NCBI RefSeq assembly: GCF_000730285.1
Contig: NZ_CP007174.1
Span: 1,798,001-1,862,000 of the forward strand
From: Candidatus Nitrososphaera evergladensis SR1
Lineage (GTDB): Archaea > Thermoproteota > Nitrososphaeria > Nitrososphaerales > Nitrososphaeraceae
Reading direction: 5' to 3'
Length of the DNA stretch: 64,000 nucleotides
This document shows, in pieces, positions 8,239-16,762 of this stretch. Position 1 is the stretch's first letter; the number at the start of each line of letters is the position of its first letter. A model generated the notes under the pieces. The model did not search any database. It had not been told where the DNA came from and saw nothing but the letters and a program-made list of their open reading frames with translations. The translations under genes and the position numbers were made by a program.

Positions 8239-8469
8239 TTAACGAGATTTTATTACGGCATCCAGCTTCATGCCATCTTTTATCTTTAGTACTCTTTCGA
8301 AGGATATCTGCTCTCCCGTGTTTGGAAAGCGAAGCTCATACTCTAACGGGTCAAGCCCTGCTCTTTCTAGTATCTGTTCGGCAGTAAGGAATTCTTCACG
8401 TATTGGGATGTCCTTGAATCCGACTGTGACATTCTTTGCGCTTGGACCGTCTGTTACATCTGAAACCAT
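8239..8469 (-). CDS. Small beta-grasp protein resembling a multiubiquitin-type domain
   Basis: 76 residues: a short tail, strand VTVGFKDIPI, then LTAEQILERAGLDPLEYEL, a turn with FPNTGEQ, and a final VLKIKDGMKLDAV. The order strand, helix with an 'AGLDP' turn, strand, 'ikdGmkl' strand is like the single repeat of bacterial multiubiquitin domain proteins found beside E1/E2-like genes. This is a pattern judgement, not a search result. It ends IKSR with no Gly-Gly tail, so conjugation is not implied. It stands alone, without E1, E2 or peptidase genes in the window. Confidence 0.5.
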   Translation of the reverse strand: MVSDVTDGPSAKNVTVGFKDIPIREEFLTAEQILERAGLDPLEYELRFPNTGEQISFERVLKIKDGMKLDAVIKSR

Positions 8470-8652
8470 CTGTATGCATATTAATTATCTTGAAGGATTC
8501 AAATGATTTTCCAAGGGTGGCAACACATCATGCACATCTATCTATATATGGTCCTAATCATATTCTCCATCGCTTCTACCACCATTTGAAGAGATGTAGC
8601 GAATTCTTACCCTGCGATCTTGGTGGTGGCGGTTCTTTCTCATTCTGAAATT

Positions 8653-9345
8653 CTAGAATTCTTTGCCGCCTTCACTTTCTACCCTTGAAGCCATCTCGTC
8701 CAGCTCTTCCATGCCGCGGAATTTCTGGTACGTCAGTTTCTCAAGGGTTACAAGCAGGCTTTTCGCCGCGCGGAACTGGGGTATCTGCGGGTCGTCAATC
8801 TCGGCGTACAGTCCTATGCCCTGCAGGCCGGATTCCTTGGCAAGCCCAAGGATGAGGCCGTTAAAGCCCGTGATGAGCGACGAGCCGGGAGTGGGCTCTA
8901 GACCGAGGCGCTGGATCTGCCCTGCAAGCTCTTGTGTCGTTGCCGCAAAAAACGTCTTTGGGTTCTTGCCGTACTTTCTGTCGGTGTGAAAAGCGCCAAG
9001 CGTGTACACCAGCTGGGCGGAATACTGCCTTGCTATGCCGACGACGTCTTCGCACAAGTCGTAAAGTTCCTGGTTGGTCTGGGGTTGGCCCATCCCGCCT
9101 CCAAACACCACGACTGACCCGTCAGAGCCGTACCTGTACTCCCACCTTTCCCGCTGAAAGTCGATGTATCCTCCACTGTCAACGACATAGTTTGGGAACG
9201 GAATTGAGATTTGCCTGAATGGCCGCGTGCCGAGGCTTTTGTTGATAAAGTCGATGGCGATGCTCCCGACGTTGCCCATGTCCTGCATGGCCGCTATGAC
9301 TATGGGCTTGCGTATGTCTGCATCCTCGACCATGACGGCCTTCAT
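8653..9345 (-). CDS. Proteasome assembly chaperone family (PAC2) protein
   Basis: PAC2 family proteins help assemble 20S proteasomes; archaeal members are homologous to the eukaryotic assembly chaperone. Visible family features are the opening PIVIAAMQDMGNVGSIA, the segment RPFRQISIPFPNYV, VVVFGGGMGQP, and near the C-terminus the glycine-rich GSSLITGFNGLILGLAKESG followed by GLYAEIDDP. Length 230 is usual for the archaeal family. No signal peptide. It starts with an ATG and is transcribed away from a small gene of unknown function on the other strand. Confidence 0.85.
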   Translation of the reverse strand: MKAVMVEDADIRKPIVIAAMQDMGNVGSIAIDFINKSLGTRPFRQISIPFPNYVVDSGGYIDFQRERWEYRYGSDGSVVVFGGGMGQPQTNQELYDLCEDVVGIARQYSAQLVYTLGAFHTDRKYGKNPKTFFAATTQELAGQIQRLGLEPTPGSSLITGFNGLILGLAKESGLQGIGLYAEIDDPQIPQFRAAKSLLVTLEKLTYQKFRGMEELDEMASRVESEGGKEF

Positions 9346-9438
9346 TTGCGAGATACTTTCGCAGGCGCCTGATAAAAAGCAGCAGGTAATAACAATAAAA
9401 GATTAAAAATCAGGTCCTACTTTGTAGAAAAAAGAGAC

Positions 9439-9636
9439 TTGAGTACTGCTGGTAGCGACGGCAATAATAATGACAAAATTATCCTTTCAGACGACCACCG
9501 GGCGGCAATGGCAGGATGGAAGGCGCGGAAAGAACAGTTGCATCGCCAGCAGGAATCCGTATTCAAGGCAAACGACGAGGCAGAAAAGGTCAACCTTGTT
9601 TCCCTTTCAAAGAAAAAAAGAGAGACGGCTAGCTAG
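9439..9636 (+). CDS. Conserved small hypothetical protein, charged
   Basis: 65 residues starting at a TTG, with an acidic/Asn-rich opening and a helical middle ([20 protein letters not shown]) and a Lys-rich end. It overlaps the last four bases of the copA gene on the opposite strand. The middle looks like one amphipathic helix; no family is recognised. GC-rich codon use like the core genes supports translation. Confidence 0.55.
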   Translation: MSTAGSDGNNNDKIILSDDHRAAMAGWKARKEQLHRQQESVFKANDEAEKVNLVSLSKKKRETAS

Positions 9637-12101
9637 CCCGCTGCAAGCCCTGGCCTCCACCTTTTGAGCGCAAGCGAGCTTGCAGTCACAGACACAGAGC
9701 TTGCCGCCATTGCAAGGCCCGCAAGCGCAGGATAGAGCAACCCCATCGCCGCGACCGGTATCAGAACGACGTTGTAGAGAAACGCGTACGCAAGGTTTTG
9801 CTTTATCTTGCCGACCGTCTTTCTTGCAATCTCTACCGCCGAAACCACGTCACGAATGTCGCTTTTTACAAGCACGATGTTTCCTGCCTCTATCGCAAGG
9901 TCGGTACCGGAGCCAATGGCCATCCCCACGTCGGCGGCAGTGAGGGCAGGCGCGTCGTTGATTCCGTCGCCTACCATAGCCACAATGCCGTTTTTGTTGC
10001 GTATCTCGTTTATTGCGTCTACCTTGCCGGACGGGAGCACCCCTGCATAGACGCGCTCTATGCCGACTTGCCGGGCTATTTCTTCGGCTGTCCTCCTGTT
10101 GTCGCCTGTCACCATCACCGGCTCGATGCCAAGGCCCTTGAGCGCCTCAATTGCCTCCCTTGCTCCCTGCTTTGGAGCATCCATCAGGCCGATGACTCCC
10201 ACAACGTCGCTATTTGCAGACACTAGCACTGCCGTCTTGCCCTGCGACTGCAGTTTTTCCACCACTGACTGCGCAGATGAACTGGTGCCCATGCCTGCCT
10301 CTTCCTCGATGAATTCTCTGCTGCCGACCCTCACCGTGACGCCATCCCATACTGCAGTCACGCCCATGCCGGGGGTAACCTGAAAGTCCGAGACTTCCTT
10401 TGGCTCTATTCCGGCGCCCTTGGCATGGCCGACTATTGCCTTTGCAAGCGGGTGCTCCGAGTAGTTTTCAGCAGTGGCGGCAAGGAGGAGCACGCCTGCA
10501 TTGCTGTCCTGCACGCTCTGGCCCTGCGCGCCAATCTCTTGCTTTAGCTGAATGACGTCAGTGACCTGCGGCCTGCCCTGCGTAAGGGTGCCGGTCTTGT
10601 CAAAGACGATGGCCTTGACCTTGCTGAGCGCCTCAATCGCGTCGCCGCTTTTGAATATCACGCCATGCGCGGCGCCCTTGCCCATGCCCACCATTATCGC
10701 GGTGGGAGTGGCAAGCCCAAGCGCGCACGGGCACGCCACAACCAGTATTGCTACCGCCGGGATTATCGCCGCCTCTGTACCGGCTGATGATGCTGCAAGC
10801 GCGTACCAGACGCCAAAGGTCGCAATGGCTACCGCCATCACCGCGTACGCGAAATACCCTGCTACTCTGTCCACGAGTTTTTGCATCGTCGGCTTTTTGC
10901 CCGTCGCCTCTTCGACCAGCTTTACCACCTGCGAAAGAAACGAGTCTGAGCCAACCCTTGTCGCCTTGACAAGGAGCACCCCTTCCCTGTTCACTGTGCC
11001 TCCGATCGCGCTGTCGCCTGATTTCTTGTGCACCGGCGCCGATTCGCCGGTCGCCATCGACTCGTCGACTGCAGATTCGCCCTGCACCACGGTCGAGTCG
11101 ACGGGTATCTTTTCTCCCGGCCTGACGATCATAATGTCGCCGGGCTGTATCAGTTCCACCCGAGTCTCGACTTCAGAGCCGTCTGCCTTTTTGACCCTTG
11201 CCGTCTTGGGCTGGAGCTCAAGCATCTTGCGTATCACCGCGCCTGTCTTGCCCTTTGTCTTTAGTTCCAGGTACTTGCCTAGCAGTATGAACGTAATCAC
11301 AAGCGACGAGGCGTCATAGTAGATGCCATGCCAAGTTGGAACAGGAAACGTGTTGTACGCGCTGAATGCGTACGTGGCCGTAGTTCCAAGGACTACGAGC
11401 GTGTCCATGTTGGCAGACTTCATCCTTGCTATCCTGAACGCGCCAGAGTAGAACCTGCCCCCTGTGACAAACTGGACTACCGAAGCTGCTGCAAACGCAA
11501 TGTACGCCGCCGCATTTGTCCCTGCAAGCGGCAGGAAAGAAAACACTTCGGGATAGCTGAACAGGACTGCTGGTATCGTGAATGCGACGCCGAGCAAGAA
11601 CAAGCCCTTGAGCTTGCGCGCCTCTATGTCGTGGGCGCTTGCCTGCGCGCTCTCTCCAATGACGCTGTAGCCATAGTCGCCCACCTTTTTGCGAATGTCC
11701 GCAAGCGACACGAGCGCGGGGTTGTACTCGACAAGCACCTGCGCGTTTCCATAGTTTGCAGATGCCGACCTGACGCCTTCCATCCTTGAAACGCCCTCTT
11801 CAAGCCTCTGGGCGTCTGCCGAGTCGGTTATGCCCCCTACCTTTAGCGACACCTTTTCATAGACTACCTTGTAGCCGACCTCTTCAATCGCCTTTTCAAT
11901 GTCAGGCAAGCCCACCTTTGCGGGGTCAAACTCGACTGCCGCCTTTTCGCTTGCGAGGTTGACCTCCACCTTTGACACGCCGTCAACTGTAGAAACGTGC
12001 CTCTGGATGGAATTGACGCACCCCGCGCAGTGCATCCCGCCTATCTTGAGCAGAGCTTTCTTGTTGTTGTTCTCTGCCTGGGTGCTTGCTTCTTTTTCCA
12101 C
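9633..12101 (-). CDS. copA: Copper-translocating P1B-type ATPase CopA
   Basis: Exports monovalent copper across the cytoplasmic membrane using ATP, protecting the cell and controlling copper supply, which matters in an organism rich in copper enzymes. Two heavy-metal-associated domains lie at the N-terminus. The first keeps its metal site (GGMHCAGC, Cys25 and Cys28). The second (about residues 84-145) has lost it, reading GGITDSAD. Membrane helices follow, then the TGES actuator loop, the transport motif Cys457-Pro-Cys459, the phosphorylated Asp501 in DKTGTLTQG, and the [11 protein letters not shown] hinge. The 822-residue length is normal for a two-HMA CopA. It starts at an ATG near an AT-rich gap before a small gene on the same strand. 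Confidence 0.96.
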   Translation of the reverse strand: MEKEASTQAENNNKKALLKIGGMHCAGCVNSIQRHVSTVDGVSKVEVNLASEKAAVEFDPAKVGLPDIEKAIEEVGYKVVYEKVSLKVGGITDSADAQRLEEGVSRMEGVRSASANYGNAQVLVEYNPALVSLADIRKKVGDYGYSVIGESAQASAHDIEARKLKGLFLLGVAFTIPAVLFSYPEVFSFLPLAGTNAAAYIAFAAASVVQFVTGGRFYSGAFRIARMKSANMDTLVVLGTTATYAFSAYNTFPVPTWHGIYYDASSLVITFILLGKYLELKTKGKTGAVIRKMLELQPKTARVKKADGSEVETRVELIQPGDIMIVRPGEKIPVDSTVVQGESAVDESMATGESAPVHKKSGDSAIGGTVNREGVLLVKATRVGSDSFLSQVVKLVEEATGKKPTMQKLVDRVAGYFAYAVMAVAIATFGVWYALAASSAGTEAAIIPAVAILVVACPCALGLATPTAIMVGMGKGAAHGVIFKSGDAIEALSKVKAIVFDKTGTLTQGRPQVTDVIQLKQEIGAQGQSVQDSNAGVLLLAATAENYSEHPLAKAIVGHAKGAGIEPKEVSDFQVTPGMGVTAVWDGVTVRVGSREFIEEEAGMGTSSSAQSVVEKLQSQGKTAVLVSANSDVVGVIGLMDAPKQGAREAIEALKGLGIEPVMVTGDNRRTAEEIARQVGIERVYAGVLPSGKVDAINEIRNKNGIVAMVGDGINDAPALTAADVGMAIGSGTDLAIEAGNIVLVKSDIRDVVSAVEIARKTVGKIKQNLAYAFLYNVVLIPVAAMGLLYPALAGLAMAASSVSVTASSLALKRWRPGLAAG

Positions 12102-12140
12102 GCCTGATTTGCCGGCAGCCGGTTATTTAATTACCGGACC

Positions 12141-12365
12141 TTACAATTGTAAAGTTTGTTGTTTTCTTGTAAATTCACGCAGTTCCTTTGCCTCTTCTCT
12201 GTACGCCTTGACTGTATGGATGCGGCCGTCAGGACACGCGACGGTCACGATGACGATATTGACTTCTGCGTCTGATGCAAACACTGCAGGCTGCACCTTT
12301 TGCACCTTGCATCCTTTATGCAGGAGCGCTTTTAGTTCGTCGATGGCTGTCGTCACAGACAACAT
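12141..12365 (-). CDS. Hypothetical small protein
   Basis: 74 residues with one N-terminal helix, a Lys/Val-rich segment and strands (VNIVIVTVACPDGRIHTV), then a basic helix. Two cysteines (KGCKVQK and VACPDG) do not form a metal motif. Transcribed ahead of copA on the same strand with a 39-base gap, so co-transcription with copA is possible. That would hint at a copper link, but nothing in the protein shows copper binding. Not recognised. Confidence 0.5.
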   Translation of the reverse strand: MLSVTTAIDELKALLHKGCKVQKVQPAVFASDAEVNIVIVTVACPDGRIHTVKAYREEAKELREFTRKQQTLQL

Positions 12366-12430
12366 TTCAGCGTCAAGGAGATAAAAAGCATTGAAAATTT
12401 ATTATTAGCCGCGCGCTTGCAAGTGACATT

Positions 12431-12679
12431 ATGTCGCTCTCGATGAATGACAAGCTCACTCTGCTCCAGTACGCCATAAACAAGTACGACTCGGAAAACA
12501 CCATCAAGGAAAAGCTCAACGGCATCCTGTCAACAAAGGATGTCGAGCGGGGAATCGACACCCTCATCGCAACGCAGAGGGTGCGCAGGATAGGCCCTGA
12601 CGTGATACAGAACAACGTCAGCCACACCGAGCTTCCAGAACTGCCCGACAACCTGAAGGAAATAGTTGACAGGATCTAG
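12431..12679 (+). CDS. Conserved small helical protein, possibly winged helix
   Basis: 82 residues: MNDKLTLLQYAINKYDSENTI, KEKLNGILSTKDVERGIDTLIATQRV, then RRIGPDVIQNN. The pattern of three helices followed by a short 'rvrRIGpdv' wing resembles a small winged-helix unit, though DNA binding is a guess. ATG at 12431 or a second ATG at 12443 (MNDKL) could be the start. Convergent with the agmatinase-family gene, overlapping by four bases. No characterised relative known to me. Confidence 0.6.
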   Translation: MSLSMNDKLTLLQYAINKYDSENTIKEKLNGILSTKDVERGIDTLIATQRVRRIGPDVIQNNVSHTELPELPDNLKEIVDRI

Positions 12680-13542
12680 GAAGTTTTCAAGCAGGCGATG
12701 CATTCTGTCAGTATCCTTGCGGCAAGGTTCGCCGTCAGGCCGTCTGCGTCATAGTCCGGCGACAGTTCCACGATGTCAAAGCCGGCGACGTCGCAATTGC
12801 TTATCGTGCCTGTCAGCAGGTACAGCAGGTCTGCGATTGTGACTCCGCCGGGGGAAGGCACGGACACGCCGGGCGCAAACGCCGGGTCGACGCAGTCAAG
12901 GTCGATTGAAATGTATACTCTGCTTCCTGCAACCTTTTCCCTTATCATCTGCGCGACCTTGTGGACGCCAAGGTCGGTGATGTCGATTGGCGTGACCATG
13001 GCAAGGCCCGCCTTCTTTGCATTTTCGATTTCTTCGGGCTCTGCCGCCCTTGTCCCTACAAGCATGCTTTTCTTGTAATCGACACAGTTTGCCGAGTCTG
13101 TCAGAACAGAGCCGTAATAGTTCCTTGCTGACGACACGAAATCGGGGTGCGCGTCAAAATACAGCAGTGCCACTTTGCGTCCTCCGCCGGCGACAGCCTT
13201 TAAAATATCAGTGGTAAGCGAGTGGTCGCCACCAAGCGTAACTGGGATCTTGCCCGCCTCGACTATTTTTCGCGCCTGCTCGTACACGGAGTTTCTCTGC
13301 ACGTTGCCTGCGTCAAAGATGCGCTTGTCCCCAAGCGTCCCGCGCATTGGAACGGTGGGTATCAGCCTGCCGTCACGTACAAAAAACTCGGATTCGTCAG
13401 ACGCGGCGCGGATGGTGTCCGGCGCGGTGCTCGTGCCCCTGCGCATTGCGTGCGACCTGGATTCGTCCGGCACGCCCATCACGACGATATTTGCATCGCC
13501 AAAACTCTTGGCGTTTGCGCGGTGGAACCTTGCCAACGCCAA
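12676..13542 (-). CDS. speB: Ureohydrolase, agmatinase/arginase family
   Basis: Hydrolyses a guanidino compound (agmatine, arginine or guanidinobutyrate class) to urea and an amine with a two-manganese centre. Metal-binding motifs are present in order: GGDHSLTTD, YFDAHPDFV, SIDLDCVDPAFAPG, and the Glu of DIVELSPDYD. Family motif spacing and the 288-residue length fit agmatinase-like enzymes. The product would feed polyamine synthesis, but family members differ in substrate and the sequence alone does not decide. The N-terminal 20 residues are basic; the ATG at 13542 is the first good start. Confidence 0.85.
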   Translation of the reverse strand: MALARFHRANAKSFGDANIVVMGVPDESRSHAMRRGTSTAPDTIRAASDESEFFVRDGRLIPTVPMRGTLGDKRIFDAGNVQRNSVYEQARKIVEAGKIPVTLGGDHSLTTDILKAVAGGGRKVALLYFDAHPDFVSSARNYYGSVLTDSANCVDYKKSMLVGTRAAEPEEIENAKKAGLAMVTPIDITDLGVHKVAQMIREKVAGSRVYISIDLDCVDPAFAPGVSVPSPGGVTIADLLYLLTGTISNCDVAGFDIVELSPDYDADGLTANLAARILTECIACLKTS

Positions 13543-13648
13543 ATACCATGTACTAACCTGCTTTTAACTTCGCACTCTGGACCGCGTGCGACCTCCACAC
13601 CGTACATGAATAAGCTTTAATTTGAGGCGGGAGCTGCCCCTCTCCCAT

Positions 13649-14509
13649 ATGTCCACAATGAAGTATATCCAGCTTGAACCGCACGGCGACATTGCCGTCG
13701 TCAGGATAAACAGGCCAGAGGCGCTCAACGCCATGAACGTTGACGTCATTTCAGAGCTTTCACGCACAATAGACATACTTGCCGCCGACGATGGCATAAA
13801 GTGCGTCATCATCACGGGCGCCGGCGAGCGCGCGTTCTGCGCTGGAGCCGACATCGCCTTCATGGTAAACATCGAGCCGATGGCCGCAGAGAAATACGCG
13901 TCAGCGGCGCAGGCGGTGCTTAACAAGATAGAAAAGCTGGAAAAGCCGGTAATTGCCGCTGTAAACGGCTTTGCGCTTGGTGGCGGCTGCGAGCTGGCTA
14001 TGGTCTGCGACATACGCATCGCATCCGAGAACGCCAAGATAGGCCAGCCCGAGGTAACAATCGGGATCCCGCCGGGATGGGGCGGCACGCAAAGGCTGTT
14101 GCGCATCGTCGGACCTGCAAAGGCAAAAGAGATGATCTACACCGGCAAGATGATAACTGCAGACGAAGCGGCGTCAATAGGGCTTGTCAACAAGGTAGTC
14201 AAGCTGGGCGCTGACGACCAGCTGCCGCCAGAGGCTCCAAAGGGCGACGCGGCCGCCGAAAAGGCACGCGCCGCAGAGGTGGCCAAGATACTCAACAAGA
14301 AACTGATGGCAGACTGCATGGCACTTGCCAAAGAGATAACGAAGAACAGCTTTACCGCCGTCAAGGTCAGCAAGATGCTCATAAACCGCGGCATGGACTC
14401 GGACATCGAGACGGGCCTGCGCCTAGAGATCTACGGCTGGGCACTCTGCTTTGCGCACGAGGACAGGAAGAACATGATGTCTGCCTTCCTCAACAAGGGC
14501 AAAAAGTAG
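13649..14509 (+). CDS. Enoyl-CoA hydratase family: 3-hydroxypropionyl-CoA dehydratase / crotonyl-CoA hydratase
   Basis: Crotonase-fold enzyme. The oxyanion-hole segments are GERAFCAGADIAFM and VNGFALGGGCELAMVCD. The catalytic glutamates lie in GGGCELAM and in GQPEVTIGIPPGWGGTQRL. The insertion of about 30 charged residues after NKVVKLG (residues about 185-215) and the C-terminal RLEIYGWALCFAHEDRK are distinctive. In Nitrosopumilus a homologous hydratase serves both dehydration of 3-hydroxypropionyl-CoA and hydration of crotonyl-CoA in the carbon-fixing cycle. This gene is the obvious candidate here; the assignment is by family resemblance. I chose the ATG at 13649 over a TTG at 13622 because the protein core begins there. 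Confidence 0.85.
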   Translation: MSTMKYIQLEPHGDIAVVRINRPEALNAMNVDVISELSRTIDILAADDGIKCVIITGAGERAFCAGADIAFMVNIEPMAAEKYASAAQAVLNKIEKLEKPVIAAVNGFALGGGCELAMVCDIRIASENAKIGQPEVTIGIPPGWGGTQRLLRIVGPAKAKEMIYTGKMITADEAASIGLVNKVVKLGADDQLPPEAPKGDAAAEKARAAEVAKILNKKLMADCMALAKEITKNSFTAVKVSKMLINRGMDSDIETGLRLEIYGWALCFAHEDRKNMMSAFLNKGKK

Positions 14510-14514
14510 AAGAA

Positions 14515-15483
14515 CTAGACTACTATACGCGCGCCCTTGCTTGGCCCGCAGGCAAAGGTCTGGCACTTGATGCCGACCTCCATAAAGCCTGCTTCCATCG
14601 CTTTTATCACTTGTTTTCTTTTTGTTTTCCCCTTTAGAAATGCAATCACTGAAGGGCCGGCGCCGCTGATAGTCACCGCAAGCGCGCCTGCGGCAAACGC
14701 GTTCTTCCTTACGCTGTCATAGCCGGGTATCAGGTGCTTTCTTGCAGGCTCGACAATTACATCGTTGTCGATCCCGCGTGCGATCATCTCCACGTCGCCA
14801 AGTGCAAACCCTGCAACAAGGGTGCTTGCGCCAGATACGTTGTGCACCGCGCTTTTCAGAGGCACTTCTCTTGGAAGCACACTCCTTGCCACTTCTGTCT
14901 TTTTGGCCGGCACAGGAATTGCCGGCACGGCCACCACCATAAAGAGGTCTTTTGGTGGCTCGATGCGGATGAATCTGATTCCGTCCTGCCCGACGCTTGA
15001 GATTATGAATCCGCCGAGCACCGACGCCGAGACGTTGTCGTAGTGGCGTGTCCCCGCACTTGCCACCTCGCCTTCGGCCGCATACTCGACCAGCCTGTTC
15101 TTGTCTAATTTTAGTTTGTAAAGGCCGTCAAACGCAACAGCTGCTGCGGCTGCAGACGCGGCACTTGAGCCCATGCCGTACCCTGCCGGCACGCCCTTTT
15201 TCACCACTATATCAAGGTCATCAGTGATGGAAAAGTCCTGCGCCATCTTCTTGATGACAAGCCCTGCCGAGTTGGACTCGGGAACAGACGGTATTGCGCC
15301 GTCTGACATTTTTATCGTTATATTGCTGTCTTTTCCTGCCCTCTTTGTTATCGTGACCCTGTCGTACCGGGCGTCAAGAGCAAGGCCAAAGACATCGTAG
15401 CCGGGGCCAAGGTTTGCAGTAGACGAAGGCGCAACGGCCGTGCAGGATGATGACGGTTTCTTTTTCACGGCCATGCTATCCAT
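14515..15483 (-). CDS. thrB: Homoserine kinase
   Basis: GHMP-superfamily kinase that phosphorylates homoserine on the way to threonine. Motif 1 is SSTANLGPGYDVFGLAL; motif 2, the phosphate-binding loop, is PAGYGMGSSAASAAAAA; motif 3 is LAVTISGAGPSVIAF near the C-terminus. The size, about 320 residues, is typical. The preceding GPN GTPase gene ends inside this start region: its stop at 15476-15478 overlaps both the ATG at 15483 and the ATG at 15474. Overlap implies an operon with translational coupling. A longer reading to 15510 is less likely. Confidence 0.9.
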   Translation of the reverse strand: MDSMAVKKKPSSSCTAVAPSSTANLGPGYDVFGLALDARYDRVTITKRAGKDSNITIKMSDGAIPSVPESNSAGLVIKKMAQDFSITDDLDIVVKKGVPAGYGMGSSAASAAAAAVAFDGLYKLKLDKNRLVEYAAEGEVASAGTRHYDNVSASVLGGFIISSVGQDGIRFIRIEPPKDLFMVVAVPAIPVPAKKTEVARSVLPREVPLKSAVHNVSGASTLVAGFALGDVEMIARGIDNDVIVEPARKHLIPGYDSVRKNAFAAGALAVTISGAGPSVIAFLKGKTKRKQVIKAMEAGFMEVGIKCQTFACGPSKGARIVV

Positions 15484-16231
15484 CCTCTCCCTGATTAAGG
15501 GTTCGGGCAAGGGCGGCCGCCACGTTTACGAGCCCGTTCATGGTCGTGCTGGAAACTGCGACGAGGCCGGGAGCAAAGCCGGCGCGAGTCATGCTCCTTG
15601 ACAGGTCTTTGCTCAAAAGTGAATACTCGGCGTCCTTTTCGCCGCTAAGTGCCGATTCCAGCGCCTGTGTAGAAGCCGCCCAGTCAAGTATGTCCTTCAG
15701 TCTTTCGATTACAAGATCGCGCTTGGTCAGCACGTTTATCTGCGCAGTTTTCAGGCGCAACTTTACCGCCGAGGCAAGGAGCGATATGGATACAAAGTTG
15801 ATGGGCGAAGAGACGAGCGTGCCGTCAAATGCAAACACCGTTGCCTTGTTGTCCGCCTGAAGGTTTGAGATGAAATAGGGTCCGCTTGCCCGGAACGCAA
15901 ACAGTTCTATCTGGCCCGGAGTGTCCACTATCAAGTAGTCGGGGTTTGCCTCGTCAACTTCTTGCTGGATCTCGTCAAGTCTGGTCGCCATCAGGTCGCT
16001 TGCCATGATGAGTGCGCCGTTGGGCCCAAGGCCATAGCTTTCCATGAGCGTGCCGATGTCGATGTAGTTGCGGATGTCAATGTCTGGCTCGTATGGAAGC
16101 GTGACTGCACCGGGGTCAAGGTTGAGGGTTGTCGGGTAGGCGCCTGTGTCTCTGTACCACTGCAACAGCCTTGAGGTCAAAAGCGACTTGCCAGAACCTG
16201 CAGTCCCGGTGACGAAAATGGCGTTTACCAT
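15476..16231 (-). CDS. GPN-loop GTPase
   Basis: Small GTPase of the GPN family, dimers of which in eukaryotes take part in RNA polymerase II assembly or import; the archaeal role is unsettled. P-loop FVTGTAGSGKS, the defining GPN insertion in LGPNGALI, and G3 VDTPGQIELF are all present. The base-recognition motif is TKRD. C-terminal residues after the G5 region (VAVSSTTMNG) form a short helix. The 251-residue length is right for an archaeal member. It overlaps the homoserine kinase start, so they are co-transcribed although their functions do not match. Confidence 0.9.
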   Translation of the reverse strand: MVNAIFVTGTAGSGKSLLTSRLLQWYRDTGAYPTTLNLDPGAVTLPYEPDIDIRNYIDIGTLMESYGLGPNGALIMASDLMATRLDEIQQEVDEANPDYLIVDTPGQIELFAFRASGPYFISNLQADNKATVFAFDGTLVSSPINFVSISLLASAVKLRLKTAQINVLTKRDLVIERLKDILDWAASTQALESALSGEKDAEYSLLSKDLSRSMTRAGFAPGLVAVSSTTMNGLVNVAAALARTLNQGEDG

Positions 16232-16313
16232 CTTTTTCTCTCTTTGTAGAGTGGGCGCTTTACGAAGTATATATCTGCTTTACACATCATTTCTGTCATC
16301 AGCCAACAAAAAA

Positions 16314-16703
16314 CTAGAATTCTAAAAGGCTTTTGACTTTGTCAAGCAGTTCGTCGTGGTTGTACGGCTTGGTGATGGGTAGGATCATCACGCTATCGTC
16401 GTGCATGGAGAAAATAAAAGTGTCAAGCATTTCGTAGCTGGTCATGACATACCCTGTCCTGCCAAACAGGTGGTCGCTTTCCTTTGTCATGCTCGCAAAC
16501 ACTTCTGCCCGCACGAACAACTTTTCAAGCTCCCTTGCTGGAGGGATTGGCACCCCCTGCCTGACATACCTGGCCTTCATCTCTCCCCTTGAAACGACCA
16601 CTGCGGCCTGAATGTTGCCGTGAAGGGCGACGAGGGCCTTGCAAATACCGGCGTAATCCGCGGCTTGAAAATCACATCTGCCTGCTGGATTAATGTTTCT
16701 CAC
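16314..16703 (-). CDS. Conserved hypothetical, roadblock/profilin-like fold suspected
   Basis: 129 residues with the pattern YAGICKALVALHGNIQAAVVVSRGEM, a middle region with GRTGYVMTSYEMLDTFIFSMHDDS, and VMILPITKPYNHDELLDKV. The alternation of a helix, a 'nIqaAvVvsrGe' strand pair and a final 'iLpiT' strand is seen in a thaumarchaeal family (DUF6659-like) related in architecture to roadblock proteins. This is recalled, not searched. Unlinked by operon to neighbours: it diverges from a membrane-protein gene. Confidence 0.5.
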   Translation of the reverse strand: MRNINPAGRCDFQAADYAGICKALVALHGNIQAAVVVSRGEMKARYVRQGVPIPPARELEKLFVRAEVFASMTKESDHLFGRTGYVMTSYEMLDTFIFSMHDDSVMILPITKPYNHDELLDKVKSLLEF

Positions 16704-16762
16704 AGGGGATCGCGACTGCCATTCGTTATTATATATACCTCCAAAACGTACAAAAAACGGCG

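Noticed and set aside
10552-11319. Long forward reading frame opposite copA (255 codons)
   Set aside because: It is antisense to the clear CopA coding sequence; composition is Ser/Thr-rich as expected for an antisense shadow of GC-rich codons.
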